From the NCBI GenBank assembly GCA_017590115.1, contig JAGGNK010006113.1, positions 62,001 through 126,000 of the forward strand: a DNA stretch of 64,000 bases. The letters are read 5' to 3'. The position numbers and the translations under genes are program-made. The stretch is from Montifringilla adamsi. Its lineage: Eukaryota > Chordata > Aves > Passeriformes > Passeridae. Shown piece after piece: positions 48,746 through 58,236 of the stretch (its first letter is position 1; each line of letters opens with the position of its first letter). The notes beneath the pieces were generated by a model. The model worked only from the letters and a program-made list of their open reading frames with translations. It was not told the DNA's origin and ran no database searches.

Positions 48746-49160
48746 ATCTTTCTTGCCCTTCTCTCACCATCCCCTCCATTTCTTTCTTGTCATGAGGGAC
48801 TTTAATTACAAATCAGAACTGTTTTTTACAAGAACTGTTATAATTAGCTCACCTCGCCACTCTCCTGAGTGCAGGAAATTTAATTTCTTACTGTCGACCT
48901 GGCTCTGCTCCTTGTTTTTCTCTTCAGCTGGAGCTGTAAGAATTCCTTGCAGCCTTTCAGTCCTTGCCCAGCTGGCTGGAAGGTGCCATCTGCCTGCTCT
49001 TCCTTATTTTATTATTTACAACACCAATTATTACAAAGGCTACTGATAATTTTTTCCAGTCCCAGATCTCTGCCCCTATGAAAGTCTGAAAGGCCCTTCC
49101 ATAAGTCTGTCTCCTTTAAAGGAGCTCCCTTTTCCCTGCAACTTTGCTGCTGGATATCCC
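48746..49160. other. unique intronic sequence
   Basis: Nothing recognised. Confidence 0.4.
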
Positions 49161-49612
49161 AGGATCACAGAATGGTTTGAGTCAGAAAAGACTATAAACA
49201 TAATCTTATTCCAACCCCCTGCCTGAGCAGGGACATCTTCCTCTATCCCAGGTTGCTCCAAACCCTGGCCTTGGACACTTCCAGGGATCCAGGGGCAGCC
49301 ACAGCTTCTCTGAGCAACCTGTGCCAGGTCTCACCACCCTCACTGGGAAGAATTTCTTCCCAATATTCCATCTAACCCCACTCTCTTTCAGGTTAAAGCC
49401 CTTGCCCCTTGTTGGCTGTCAGAGTCTTGTCACTACATGACCTTGTCAAACTACCTCTCCAGCTCCTGTAGGGACTGAAAGGCCACAATGAGCTCATCTA
49501 GGAGCCTTCTCCAGCCTGAACAATCCAAATTTTCTCAGCCTTTCCTCATAGGAGAGATGCTTCAGCCCTTGGAGAACCTTCATGGCCTTGTCTGGACCTG
49601 CTCATTTCCACA
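49161..49612 (-). repeat. CR1 LINE 3' fragment
   Basis: Starts AGGATCACAGAATGGTTTGA. It extends through CAGCCTTTCCTCATAGGAGA to CTTGTCTGGACCTGCTC. Confidence 0.92.
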
Positions 49613-50077
49613 CGCTCGTATCACGGGTGATCAGCTGTCACAAATAACCTACATTTAATAGTCTCCAGTCCCCAAAATGTGCTCCCAACATCACACCTTA
49701 AATCCCACCGTTGTGGCCATCCTAAATATCCCATCACTGCCACCTTGTCCTCTGCCTCAGCCCCACAAGGGTGGAGAGATGCTTCCCCTCTTTCTGCCCT
49801 CTCCACTTTCCACCCAGATTTCCTCATAGTCAACCCAATTTCCAGTTCCTGCCTAGGAGTGGATGAACAGGGGCACAAACGGAGGGCCTGGAAGGGAATA
49901 CCAAGGACAGACAAAGGGAAAACAACACCAAAGACAGACATGGGGACAGACATCCTGCTGCTGGGCTGCTGTGTGGTGCATGTGTGTTTTTTGCAACGGG
50001 CATGGTCGAAAACCAATTTCCTGCTGGCTCCCATGTTCCTGCTGGCACCAGAGGGTTTCTGGAAGTGTCTGACTAAC

Positions 50078-50182
50078 CTTGCTGTCCGTTGTTGGAGACT
50101 CCTTCTCCTTCTCTGCGTGCTGGAGTTTTCTGTTCAGGTCCTGGAACATGTCTTGGTGACGTTTCCTAGTGTGCATGATTTT
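50078..50182 (-). CDS. ADGRB1: ADGRB1 coding exon with ELMO-binding helix
   Basis: A 105-nt phase-0 exon encoding 35 residues. Acceptor CTCCAG precedes AAAATCATG, and donor GTTAGT follows AAG. It begins [20 protein letters not shown] and ends SPTTDSK. The RKR triplet lies in the region which, in mammalian BAI1, is reported to recruit ELMO1 and through it DOCK180 and Rac for engulfment of apoptotic cells and synapse development. The basic amphipathic helix is preserved here. Divergence from mammals is confined to the Glu/Lys/Ser/Thr tail of the exon. The overlapping plus-strand frame (49679-50365) is antisense noise. Confidence 0.95.
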
Positions 50183-50783
50183 CTGGAGCAAACACAAAGG
50201 GCCACAGGTCAGCAAACCCCATCAAGAACATGTCCTCCCCGCAGAGTTACATCATTTAACCCCAGCTCTGCCACCCTGCAGGTGCCTAAAATACCTTCTG
50301 CATTTACTGAGGACCCACTGCAGCACTGCCTTTATTTTCAAGGTGAGGAAAGTGGAAAATACTAATTTTTGACCTAAAAAAACCCCTTAAACTTGCAACA
50401 ATCAAATTTTTATGCTGAGGAATTTGAGCTTGACTGTCAATGTTCTGAGGAAGGCTTGCTGCCCTTCTTTAACTAATACCTGTCCCAGTGCTCAGCCTTT
50501 CCTCAGTTTGTCACCTCTGTAAATGTGTACCCAAATGTGTAGAATTTGGGTAATTTCATTGGAAAATGTTCCACAATCTCATTTTCTTTTAAATTCCACC
50601 AGTCTGCTTTTCACTTCTACCTTCTGCTGCCCAGAAGGAGAGGCAGGGCAATTTCTAGAAGGATTTCCCTTTCCATGTATGAGCAAGCTGAACATGGATT
50701 TCCTGTGCTCTGGCAAGGGTGAGATAATTGGAGAGGATGGCTCAAAAAATTTGGGACCAGCATTCAGAAAGGGATGTACTCAC
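50183..50783 (-). other. ADGRB1 intron (601 bp)
   Basis: Donor GTGAGT at 50783 and acceptor CTCCAG at 50183. No repeats are recognised in it. Confidence 0.9.
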
Positions 50784-50819
50784 CTCAAAATCTAACTCTG
50801 CATACCGGGATTTCCGCCT
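50784..50819 (-). CDS. ADGRB1: ADGRB1 36-nt microexon
   Basis: Encodes exactly 12 residues, RRKSRYAELDFE, in phase 0 on both sides. The upstream acceptor is TCCAG after a CT-rich tract; the downstream donor is GTGAGT. The residues match the conserved BAI-family block that joins the SMSSLE end of the large exon to the KIMHTRKRH helix. Because its length is a multiple of three, skipping it would leave the frame intact but remove a strongly basic and acidic linker beside the ELMO-binding helix. Confidence 0.93.
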
Positions 50820-51440
50820 CTGGATATTCAGGAGAGAAAAAGATGGGTAAAGGTTAGTAAGAGGATAACACAGGAAAAATCCCTGTCCTTTCCCTTTTTC
50901 TACACCTTTAACATGTTTTTCTGGCTCTTCATGATGGGAAGTGTCAAATATTTTACATTATTTAATCTTTTATGTTGGAAGGGATCTTAAAATCAACCAG
51001 TTCCAACCTCCTGCCATGGGCACGGACACTTTCCACTATCCCAGGTTGCTCCAAGCCCCCTCTAGCCTGGATCACTGGGTGTTCTCATCTGTATCATGAC
51101 TGAAACCATCAAAATGGGAAATAGGGCAGAGGATCGAAAGGGGAAAAGATAAGGCAGGCCATGTGCCAGGCATTAAAATGAACAGTCTTTGATAAATTAA
51201 CTTCTTTTTTGACTTTGCAGCACCTGTAGGGCTAAAAATAGTTGATCCAGCAATGGAACGTGCTCTGGAAGTTGTGACATCACATTCCAAAACATGACCA
51301 CATGCCAGTTGTCCCTCAGGGTAATATGGCATTGCATCCTCGGCTACATTTTCCCTAAAGTTCTTCTTTCCAACCCCCTGGAGTGGCGGGATTGAGGGCA
51401 GAACGCCACCCTGGGCTGAGAACAACATTTCCACACTCAC
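50820..51440 (-). other. ADGRB1 intron (621 bp)
   Basis: Donor GTGAGT at 51440. It contains one minus-oriented CR1 fragment. The large open frame of the upstream exon runs on into this intron by chance. Confidence 0.9.
50966..51071 (-). repeat. CR1 LINE 3' tail fragment
   Basis: TTTTATGTTGGAAGGGATCT to TTGCTCCAAGCCCCCTCTAG, about 105 bp, in the sense orientation of ADGRB1. Confidence 0.85.
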
Positions 51441-52117
51441 CTCCAAGGAGCTCATGGAGAGGGTGGAGACGGTCTCGCTCTTGGACACCACACCCGAGTT
51501 CCCTGAGTCACCCGTGTCACACAGGCTGTTGGGAATCTGTGACTCGTTGGAGATGTTCTGTGGAGCCAGCTGCTGCTGCTGCTGGATCATGGAGGAACCC
51601 TGCACCTCACTGCACGCCATGGACACCGGCTCCCGCGGGGGACTCTTGACCACGAAGCCGGGGTCGGTGGCCATGCTGAGGTGGATGAGCCGTGTCTGAG
51701 GCATCTGGTCGATGTTGATGCTGTATTTGCTCTCATCTTTGGGTTTGGCTCTCAAGGTGGACGTGTTGGTGGGCAGGATCACGTAGCTGGTGTCCAGGGT
51801 CTGCTCTTGCGCCCGCGAGAGCTCCGAATCCAACTTCTTGAAGATGTCCCCGTCGCAGATGTAGATGGATTTTGGCGGCTGGTTCTTGTCCTTCTTCAGG
51901 GTGAGGGAGTGGTTGCTGAACTCGTTCAGGTTGATAGCCCCCAGGTAGTGTGGGGAGCCCTGAAGGTGCATCTTGGAGACGTTGGCTGGAAGACTGTTGA
52001 AGTTGGATGAGCCTTTCTGGTGGTTGAGTTTCAGTTTCTCCTCGTCGGGCAGCGACGGGCGCTTCAGGGTCCCCGTGATGGTTGAGGTTCTGCACGTGGT
52101 GATGTCTTTGTTCAGCA
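51441..52117 (-). CDS. ADGRB1: ADGRB1 large cytoplasmic-tail exon
   Basis: A 677-nt exon. The acceptor CCCCAG is followed by TG, which completes a Val codon begun in the previous exon. The donor GTGAGT follows GAG. It encodes 225 whole codons, starting [20 protein letters not shown]. Internal family landmarks are [51 protein letters not shown] and [13 protein letters not shown], and it ends STLSMSSLE. These fix the paralogue as ADGRB1. The second half differs from mammals: where mammalian BAI1 has a long polyproline stretch (reported ligand of the BAIAP2/IRSp53 SH3 domain), this exon has KSPPREPV, then [15 protein letters not shown] with five CAG codons, then an Asn/Ser/Asp-rich segment. The frame is open throughout. 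Confidence 0.96.
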
Positions 52118-52549
52118 CTGGGGAGACAGAAAAGTGTCCTCAGCACCTCACCTGGGGTTTTGTTGACATATCAAGACACCTCCCACAATCACTCCCCGCC
52201 AGCACCTCTCCCAAAGAGGCACAACAGTGTTTAACATTATTTGTGTTTTTAAAATCCAGGATACCGAAGGCAAAATTAAAGCTAGGGAGGAAAAAACTGT
52301 TATTTTAGGAGAGTTCTCTGTGATGTGAGTTTTCCAACACAACCATGGCCAAAACTCCCATCTAGGCCAACAATACCCTGAAAACCAAAGAGAGTTTTAG
52401 ATATTTAGTACGTCTAGTATATGCATGTGTATATGAAATCTATACATTATTAGTCTATGGAGTAGAATTCTTTAAAATAAAAGGTTGCTTTCATTTAAAA
52501 AATTATTTTGATTCAGGAAATAGCTGAAATACAAGATTATCAATGATTC

Positions 52550-52622
52550 ATACAACTATAAAATCATCAAATGGCCTGGGCTGGAAGAGAACTTAAAAGA
52601 TCATCGAGTTCCAGCCCCCTTC
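52550..52622 (-). repeat. short CR1 3' tail fragment
   Basis: CTATAAAATCATCAAATGGC to TTCCAGCCCCC. Confidence 0.75.
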
Positions 52623-52699
52623 AAATGTAATTTTTTGAACTCAGACATGGCCCCACACACACGTTTTTCACACATGATTTCTTGGGATTGAGATATTTG

Positions 52700-53335
52700 G
52701 TGTCAAAAGAGACAAATGAGAAGAGGCTGACAGCTAGAAATTAAATTAGAGAGTGTGAGACAGAAAAACAGAAAGAAAAAAAAAATTGAGAGACCCTGAA
52801 AAGAGATAAATGGACAAAAGGGACCGTGAAATAAGATATCACAGGGGTAAGTGAGATAAATATACTGTGACTGTGATAAGCACAGGGAGAGGGAGTGAGG
52901 CAGAGAGATGGACAGGAAAAGATAAATAAGATATAGATAGATATTAGACAGATAAATGATAGTGACAGTGATAGACAATACACAGAAACACAGTGACAGG
53001 GACAAATGTTGACAGATAGAAATACATAAATAATAGGTACAGCAAGACAGACAGCTGAGGACAGAGATAAATAAGTGATTGTGAGACAGAATGAAAGAGA
53101 TGAATTATAGATAAATACATTAGAAGCAGATAAATAAATGATAGATGAGATAAAGAAAAGGATAAATGAAAAGGACAGGTAGATGTTTATAGAAAGAGAG
53201 AGAAGAGGGGAGAAAGAAAAAAGACAGAGCAGGGAAAGAAGGAGAGAAAGAGAGAAGGAAAGAAGACAAGAAAAAAGGAAAGAAGGAAGGCAAGAAAGAA
53301 AGATTAATAAAAAGACAGAGAGAGAAGCTTTGCCA
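52700..53335. repeat. purine-rich imperfect GATA/GACA/GAAA tract
   Basis: About 640 bp, strongly purine-biased on the plus strand, so pyrimidine-rich in the ADGRB1 transcript. It mixes AGATAGATA, GACAGATAAATGATAG, GAGAGAGA and GGAAAGAAGGAAGG units. It produces a 222-codon Leu/Ser/Ile-rich frame on the minus strand that is a low-complexity artefact. Confidence 0.85.
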
Positions 53336-54182
53336 TAGTGGTAAGTGAACACAGAGTGTGCTGTCCCTGGCTTGGGAAGATCCTGGTTTGGAAGATATGA
53401 ATTATGCAATTCCCAAGCAAGCTGGTATTTCTCTTGCTTGGCAGAGGGGAGAAGTCTGGAAGGGCAAATGAAAGCCTCAGTATCTACAAAGGGTAAGAAA
53501 AATAACCTCAGCCAAAAGGTCAGGCATGCCAGGACCAGGACAGGATGACACCTGCAGAGAGGAACAGGCAGCCAGGGAGAATCCAGGCAGCACAGACACC
53601 CCTGGGATTATTGGGAAAAGGGGCTGTCAACTCATGCACATCCTCAGGATCCGGAGGAACCTGTGTGATGAACACACAGCAGAAAGGAACAGGCAGAGGA
53701 GGAGAGATCCAACCACTTCCAGGTGCACAGAAGAGCCTGGAGCCAGGTGGAGTGGTGGGAAGGCTCTCCAGATTCCAGACTTTCTACAAAAACACCATTC
53801 ATGAGCACAGAGCTGCCTGGGGTTGGCAGGAGTCCAGCAGGGCTTGCTGGAACAAAGAAGGATCACAGTAGGAAGAGATGGATCCCATCTCTTCTTCCTT
53901 GATGCTCTTCTCTGCCACCGTGTTACATGGCAAAAAACAATTCCTCAGAGGCAAGGCTTGATCTTGTTAAAAGGCCAAAAGAGCTACAGGAAAATAGAAA
54001 AAGCAAAGGGAGAATTCAGGGTGTTGTTTTCTTTTGGCCGGGGTTGAAAGGAAGGGCAACCCACATGAGGACATGCAAGGCACCAAGGCACACACAAAGG
54101 AAACAGAAAGGGAAGGAAAAAAATGGCCTAGTTCAATCCCCAAACCAGGTCACTTGCTGATTCTCACCTGTGATGTGCTCAC

Positions 54183-54222
54183 CTGATCTACAAGCCATGT
54201 CCACGTCCTTCTCGAAATCGGT
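54183..54222 (-). CDS. ADGRB1: ADGRB1 40-nt microexon
   Basis: Encodes TDFEKDVDMACRS plus the first base (G) of the Val codon completed in the next exon. The acceptor is TTTCAG after a good pyrimidine tract; the donor is GTGAGC. The block TDFEKDVD.ACRSVLNKD spans this junction and is characteristic of the BAI family's proximal tail. The exon length is not a multiple of three, so skipping would frameshift the whole tail. Confidence 0.94.
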
Positions 54223-56842
54223 CTGAAAGACAGAGAACAGAGAGGGTGTGGTCAAAAAGAGGTGGTGAAGGACAGGAAAACTTGGAAAATGCAAAATCCC
54301 CACTTTATTAGTGAGGTGGGTACAGCCTTTGCCAGGAGAGTGGAGGGGAGAGGTTTGGCTTGGATTTTCAAACATGGAAAACACACCATGTTTTTCCACT
54401 TGTTGGCTTTTGAATTTTATCACTGATAAAGCTGGAATGTTGCTTTTCAACTGGGGTCCATCTGCTCATCCATTCATTTATTCCTGGGCAGCAGATTAAA
54501 ATATCTTGCCGAAACGCATTTATGCACACTCCTAAAAAAACAGGGAACAGGTTGCTGGCCCAAACTGTTTTGGATGTATCACTCCACACATAAATTTAAG
54601 TGGATTCCCCACCCTTTATTAAAGAGATCTGGGGATCCTGCTGGGAATGCTCCACCCCCACTGGGCTTTTTTGTGATCTGTCACCAAGTCCCATGAAATG
54701 GGAACAAGTCTCTGCTTCTGAAACTCTTAACATATAAAATCAATGGCTCCCACAGGCACAAAGGCTGAATAACTTTTTCAAGTGGTCTGTGCAGCCAAAG
54801 GGAACTCCTTTCTTCTCCCAGGAGGAGTTAATCCTTTTTCTGAAGCTTTGAGCAGATAACATTTCAAAGAACTGGATAAACTGAGTCACAGCAGGCCGTG
54901 AGCTTTCATGGAGTAATGGAGAAGCTGCAGACTGGCAAAAGGTAGAAGAGTTCACTGATTATTTCTGGTATCATTTCAGAAAGACACTTAACATAACTGT
55001 ATTAATGTGATGAAATGAAATCCATTTGAATACTGAGAAGAATGTGGGAAAAATCCCCATCCCCCTGAGATAAACAATTAAATATTAGCAGGTTGACAGC
55101 CAAGGGTTTTTCAACTATCTCAGACTTCCTGATGTTAATTTCCCAGTAAATTCTTTGGGATATCAAACAAATATGAAAAGAACAGAACAGAAATACGACT
55201 GAACTAACATTTGAATGGGAAAATGGGATGACACAGAAAAATATAATCTCATTTTCACGATAGGAGTTCCAGAAAAAATGCAGCTGAACAGCCTGCACTA
55301 GTTCTGCTGATAAATGAATGAAAGACAGGTTTATATTTAACACCAGCCAACAAGATTTTGTGGGAAAAACAGTTCTACTCAGCTAAGCTCCTTTTCACTA
55401 GCTGGGCAGATCTGGAGATAAACGGAAAAGGTAACAGCAAAAATGTCATCCTGCAAAAGCTTTTGATTCCTTCGGTGATTTTACAACAAAATAACATTGT
55501 ACCCCTCTAAAAGTACCAGTGAGCAGTCATCACTCACAGGCAGATTCCACAGCTTTTTGTGCTGGAATGTGAGGAAAGTGACTGTAAGCTCCCTGCTCCT
55601 CCACACACCCATCAGCAGCGCAGGAGGAAATGCAACATTGCTAAAAAACTGGTAGCTGATACAGAATTTCCCAAGGTGGCTGATAATGAATGGAAATGTG
55701 GAGTTGTACAGAGATGCAAAACCCTGAAACTTGGGATGGCGACAGCAGACTGACAATCACAGGATCCACTTTTTTTCAGGTTGCTGAGAATCTGGAGGGG
55801 GCTATATAAATAATTTGAAGGCACGTGATTTTAAGAGAGAGAATAAGAAAGCTCTAGGTGTTAACTTATGGAAAGGAAGATTCAGACTGGGTGTGATTAT
55901 GGTGTCTAATATTGAACAAGCCAAAGCACCAGGCATGCAAGGGGCCCTCTAATTACCCACAATTAGGCAGAGCAAGAACCTGTCTGAAAATGAGAAGACT
56001 GCATTTAAATGAGAAATGAGGCACCTTTTTTAGCAAACACCACCGAGGTGTGGTGGAATTAAAGCTCTGCAGATGTCTTGACTCCAAGATTGTGCTGTTT
56101 GAGATGAGGCCTCGTACCCAGGCAGAAACTGCTCAGCACAGGAGTGACTGTAAAAAAAACATCACTGGGCTGTTCTGTAGCTCTAATATTAACCAGGAGC
56201 TTTTGGAAGTTGCTCAGATCCTCTCATTCTCTGATATCTTTATCTTAACCTCAGAAATTAAATGTTTCTTGTATCAACTACTTCGTAACAGTGGAGCAGA
56301 GGCAAGGCAAAGCCCCACAGCCTATTCCTTTACTGTTTGCAAAGGACTTACACAACAGGACCACAATTTACAGAGCTTAACCTATTCCCAGTGAAGCAAA
56401 GTGTGCTTTTGAGAGAAAAAAAATCCCTCTGAAACAGCATTTCAGCATTTTTAATGACAGTAACCCAACAGACTGTGATTAAAACAGTATTAAACTACTG
56501 CTTCCTAGCTCCAGCCAGGACAAGGCAGCTTGATGGGGATGAAAAGGTCTGGAAAATATGGGAGGTGTATTTTGGTTCTTTATTTTTCTGGGAAAGAAAG
56601 GATCTCACCAAGATGTCTGCAAAACCTGGTGTGGAAGTTTGAGAACCTTAAAATTACAATGCAACGCCCCAGATTTGTGTGAAAAAGTCCATTTTAAGGG
56701 CTGTGTTTGCTCAAGCAAAAGTTTAAAGGAAATAAGAATGGTGAATTCAGGATCTGGGATGGACAGAGTCCTCTGCTTATCAGTCATGAGTTAAAAATCC
56801 CCATAAACTCCCTGCTGAAGGGGAAGTGGGAGATTTCCCTAC
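54223..56842 (-). other. ADGRB1 intron (2,620 bp)
   Basis: Donor GTAGGG at 56842, acceptor TTTCAG at 54223, phase 0. No repeats recognised. Confidence 0.9.
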
Positions 56843-56938
56843 CATTAGCTGAGCATGTCCGTTCTGAAATGACCCCCCTGAGTCTCCATTCCCTTCCTCC
56901 TGACGATCCACAACCCGGCACTTCACAGCATCCTGGAC
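56843..56938 (-). CDS. ADGRB1: ADGRB1 membrane-proximal tail exon
   Basis: A 96-nt exon, phase 0 on both sides, encoding 32 residues: [20 protein letters not shown] followed by [12 protein letters not shown]. The acceptor is CCTGCAG and the donor GTAGGG. It follows directly on the TM7 exon, giving [12 protein letters not shown] at the cytoplasmic boundary. The sequence agrees closely with the family's proximal tail, which indicates strong constraint. The Cys after VQDAVK is a possible palmitoylation site (inference). Confidence 0.95.
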
Positions 56939-58064
56939 CTGCAGGAACAGATTGGCAAAGGTCAGAGCCAGACTGACCAAACCACGTTAAATTCTGCTGA
57001 AATCCAAAATAAAAATAGCTCTTGTTAGATCAAAAGGACACGGACCCTGCTTTAGCAGAATCCAGGCATTTCTTTCACATGGTTTATGTGTTACATATTT
57101 CACACATTGAAGTGCAACTGAGTTTTTCTAGCAACCCTGGGTCACTGCCTAGGTCATTTCCATTTGCTTGATTTATACAGTCAGGAATAAAAATGTCCTT
57201 TATTTTGCAGCTTGCAATATGTTTTAAATGGATGCTCCCGCATTAATCATTATATTGGTGTCTACAAAGTCTGATCAGGATCCTGTAATATAAATCTGAG
57301 CCCAAACTCAGTGAAATAATTGGAAAAAAAATTCCAGTGACTGCAGTGGGAGTTAAATGCAGACTCATATTCATAATGCAATTAGTGGAAGGAGTCTCAG
57401 CCAAGCCAGTGGTGTAATTCCATTGATTTCATTGGCCTGACATAAGAAATTAATCTGTTTTACTGAATTTAAAGGAACTGTAAGAAGATAAAATTAATAT
57501 TGAAAAAAAAGCCCCTTCCTGTCTCTTTTATTAATAGTCTCTCCACTCCGTAGGATGAAAAGAATAAAAGAAACATAAAAGATTCGTCCTTTTCTTCCCT
57601 GATATAATTCACCATTTTAAATCTCCACAGGGAGGCTGAAGAGAATTTCCTCAATTTCCTTGCCTGATTATTGCTGGCTGCACTTCCTAGCTGGAATATC
57701 AAGGTGTTAATGCCAGCACAGATTTCATCCTGCAAACCTCAGTGCATCTCGCCTCTTCTGAAATCACACAAATGACTTCTTTAATGTGGCATTTTTGGAG
57801 GTGGGGTGTGAACATTCTGGAAACGAGAATTTTGCTGGTAAACAAGCAAAGCCTGACATGATATCCCATCTCACAAACTCCACCCTGATTCACCCCTCCT
57901 TCTCTCTGACCGAAAATGTCATGGTCATTTTTGTGGTCGCGACCTCCCCCAAAGCGAAATTTGTAGGGTTAGAGAAGTTACCAGGCTGGCTAGGCTGCTT
58001 TTCCAGGTGGTTTTTATGGGAAATAACGTTAATTATGTAACAGATAATGACTCCTCCCTCTCAC
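56939..58064 (-). other. ADGRB1 intron (1,126 bp)
   Basis: Donor GTGAGA at 58064, acceptor CCTGCAG at 56939. It includes a 10-bp CpG-containing palindrome GGTCGCGACC at 57935-57944. No repeats recognised. Confidence 0.9.
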
Positions 58065-58236
58065 CTCCCGCCTGAGGATGCAGTGGACCATGACGATGAC
58101 AAATCCCTCCAAGGAGTCGAAGACAGCGAAAAGGATCTGGAAAAGCGCCGAGCGCCGGTCGGTGATGGCCAGGACTGCAGACATCCAGGTGAGAGCCAGC
58201 AAGGGCAGCACCACGCAGGAGCTCCAGAGGGATGCC
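58065..58236 (-). CDS. ADGRB1: ADGRB1 TM6-TM7 exon
   Basis: A 172-nt exon that begins with the third base of a split codon and then encodes 57 residues. The first hydrophobic segment, from [20 protein letters not shown] to VLAI, is TM6. TDRRS forms the short third extracellular loop. [20 protein letters not shown] to VHCIL is TM7. RRE begins the cytoplasmic tail. The acceptor is TTGACAG and the donor GTGAGA. This is the core of the adhesion-GPCR (class B2) transmembrane domain. The exons for TM1-TM5, the GAIN domain and the thrombospondin repeats are not visible in the rest of the window and must lie beyond 64000. Confidence 0.95.

Larger units (their letters stand above)
36090..50077 (-). 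other. ADGRB1 last intron (13,988 bp)
   Basis: Bounded by donor GTTAGT (50077) and acceptor CTGCAG (36090). It holds about ten CR1 fragments, an ERV-like LTR fragment, a (TTG)n microsatellite and a CRE/TATA motif cluster, each listed separately. No alternative coding exon is recognised. The remaining stretches (36773-40631, 41191-42928, 43649-45014, 46316-47167, 47400-48320) look unique and hold no gene. Confidence 0.85.
52118..54182 (-). other. ADGRB1 intron (2,065 bp)
   Basis: Donor GTGAGC at 54182, acceptor CCCCAG at 52118, phase 1. It contains a short CR1 tail, a 0.6-kb purine-rich tract (listed separately) and about 0.85 kb of unique sequence (53340-54182). Confidence 0.9.

Noticed and set aside
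49679..50365. 228-codon open frame on the plus strand
   Set aside because: It runs antisense across the 50078-50182 ADGRB1 exon and intron, with no domain or start context. The exon's minus-strand reading is clearly the real one.
51072..51440. Continuation of the large ADGRB1 exon frame to 51072
   Set aside because: A consensus GTGAGT donor at 51440 and the conserved RRKSRYAELDFE microexon at 50819 show that the exon ends at 51441. The rest is intron that happens to be open, with a CR1 fragment just beyond its end.
51681..52010. Plus-strand frame of 109 codons opposite the large ADGRB1 exon
   Set aside because: A GC-rich shadow of the conserved coding exon.
52741..53409. 222-codon Leu/Ser/Ile-rich frame resembling a membrane protein
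   Set aside because: It is produced by the purine-rich low-complexity tract. The apparent hydrophobic segments are simple-repeat artefacts.
57935..57944. GGTCGCGACC palindrome in an ADGRB1 intron
   Set aside because: A 10-bp palindrome can arise by chance, and no other motif supports a regulatory site.
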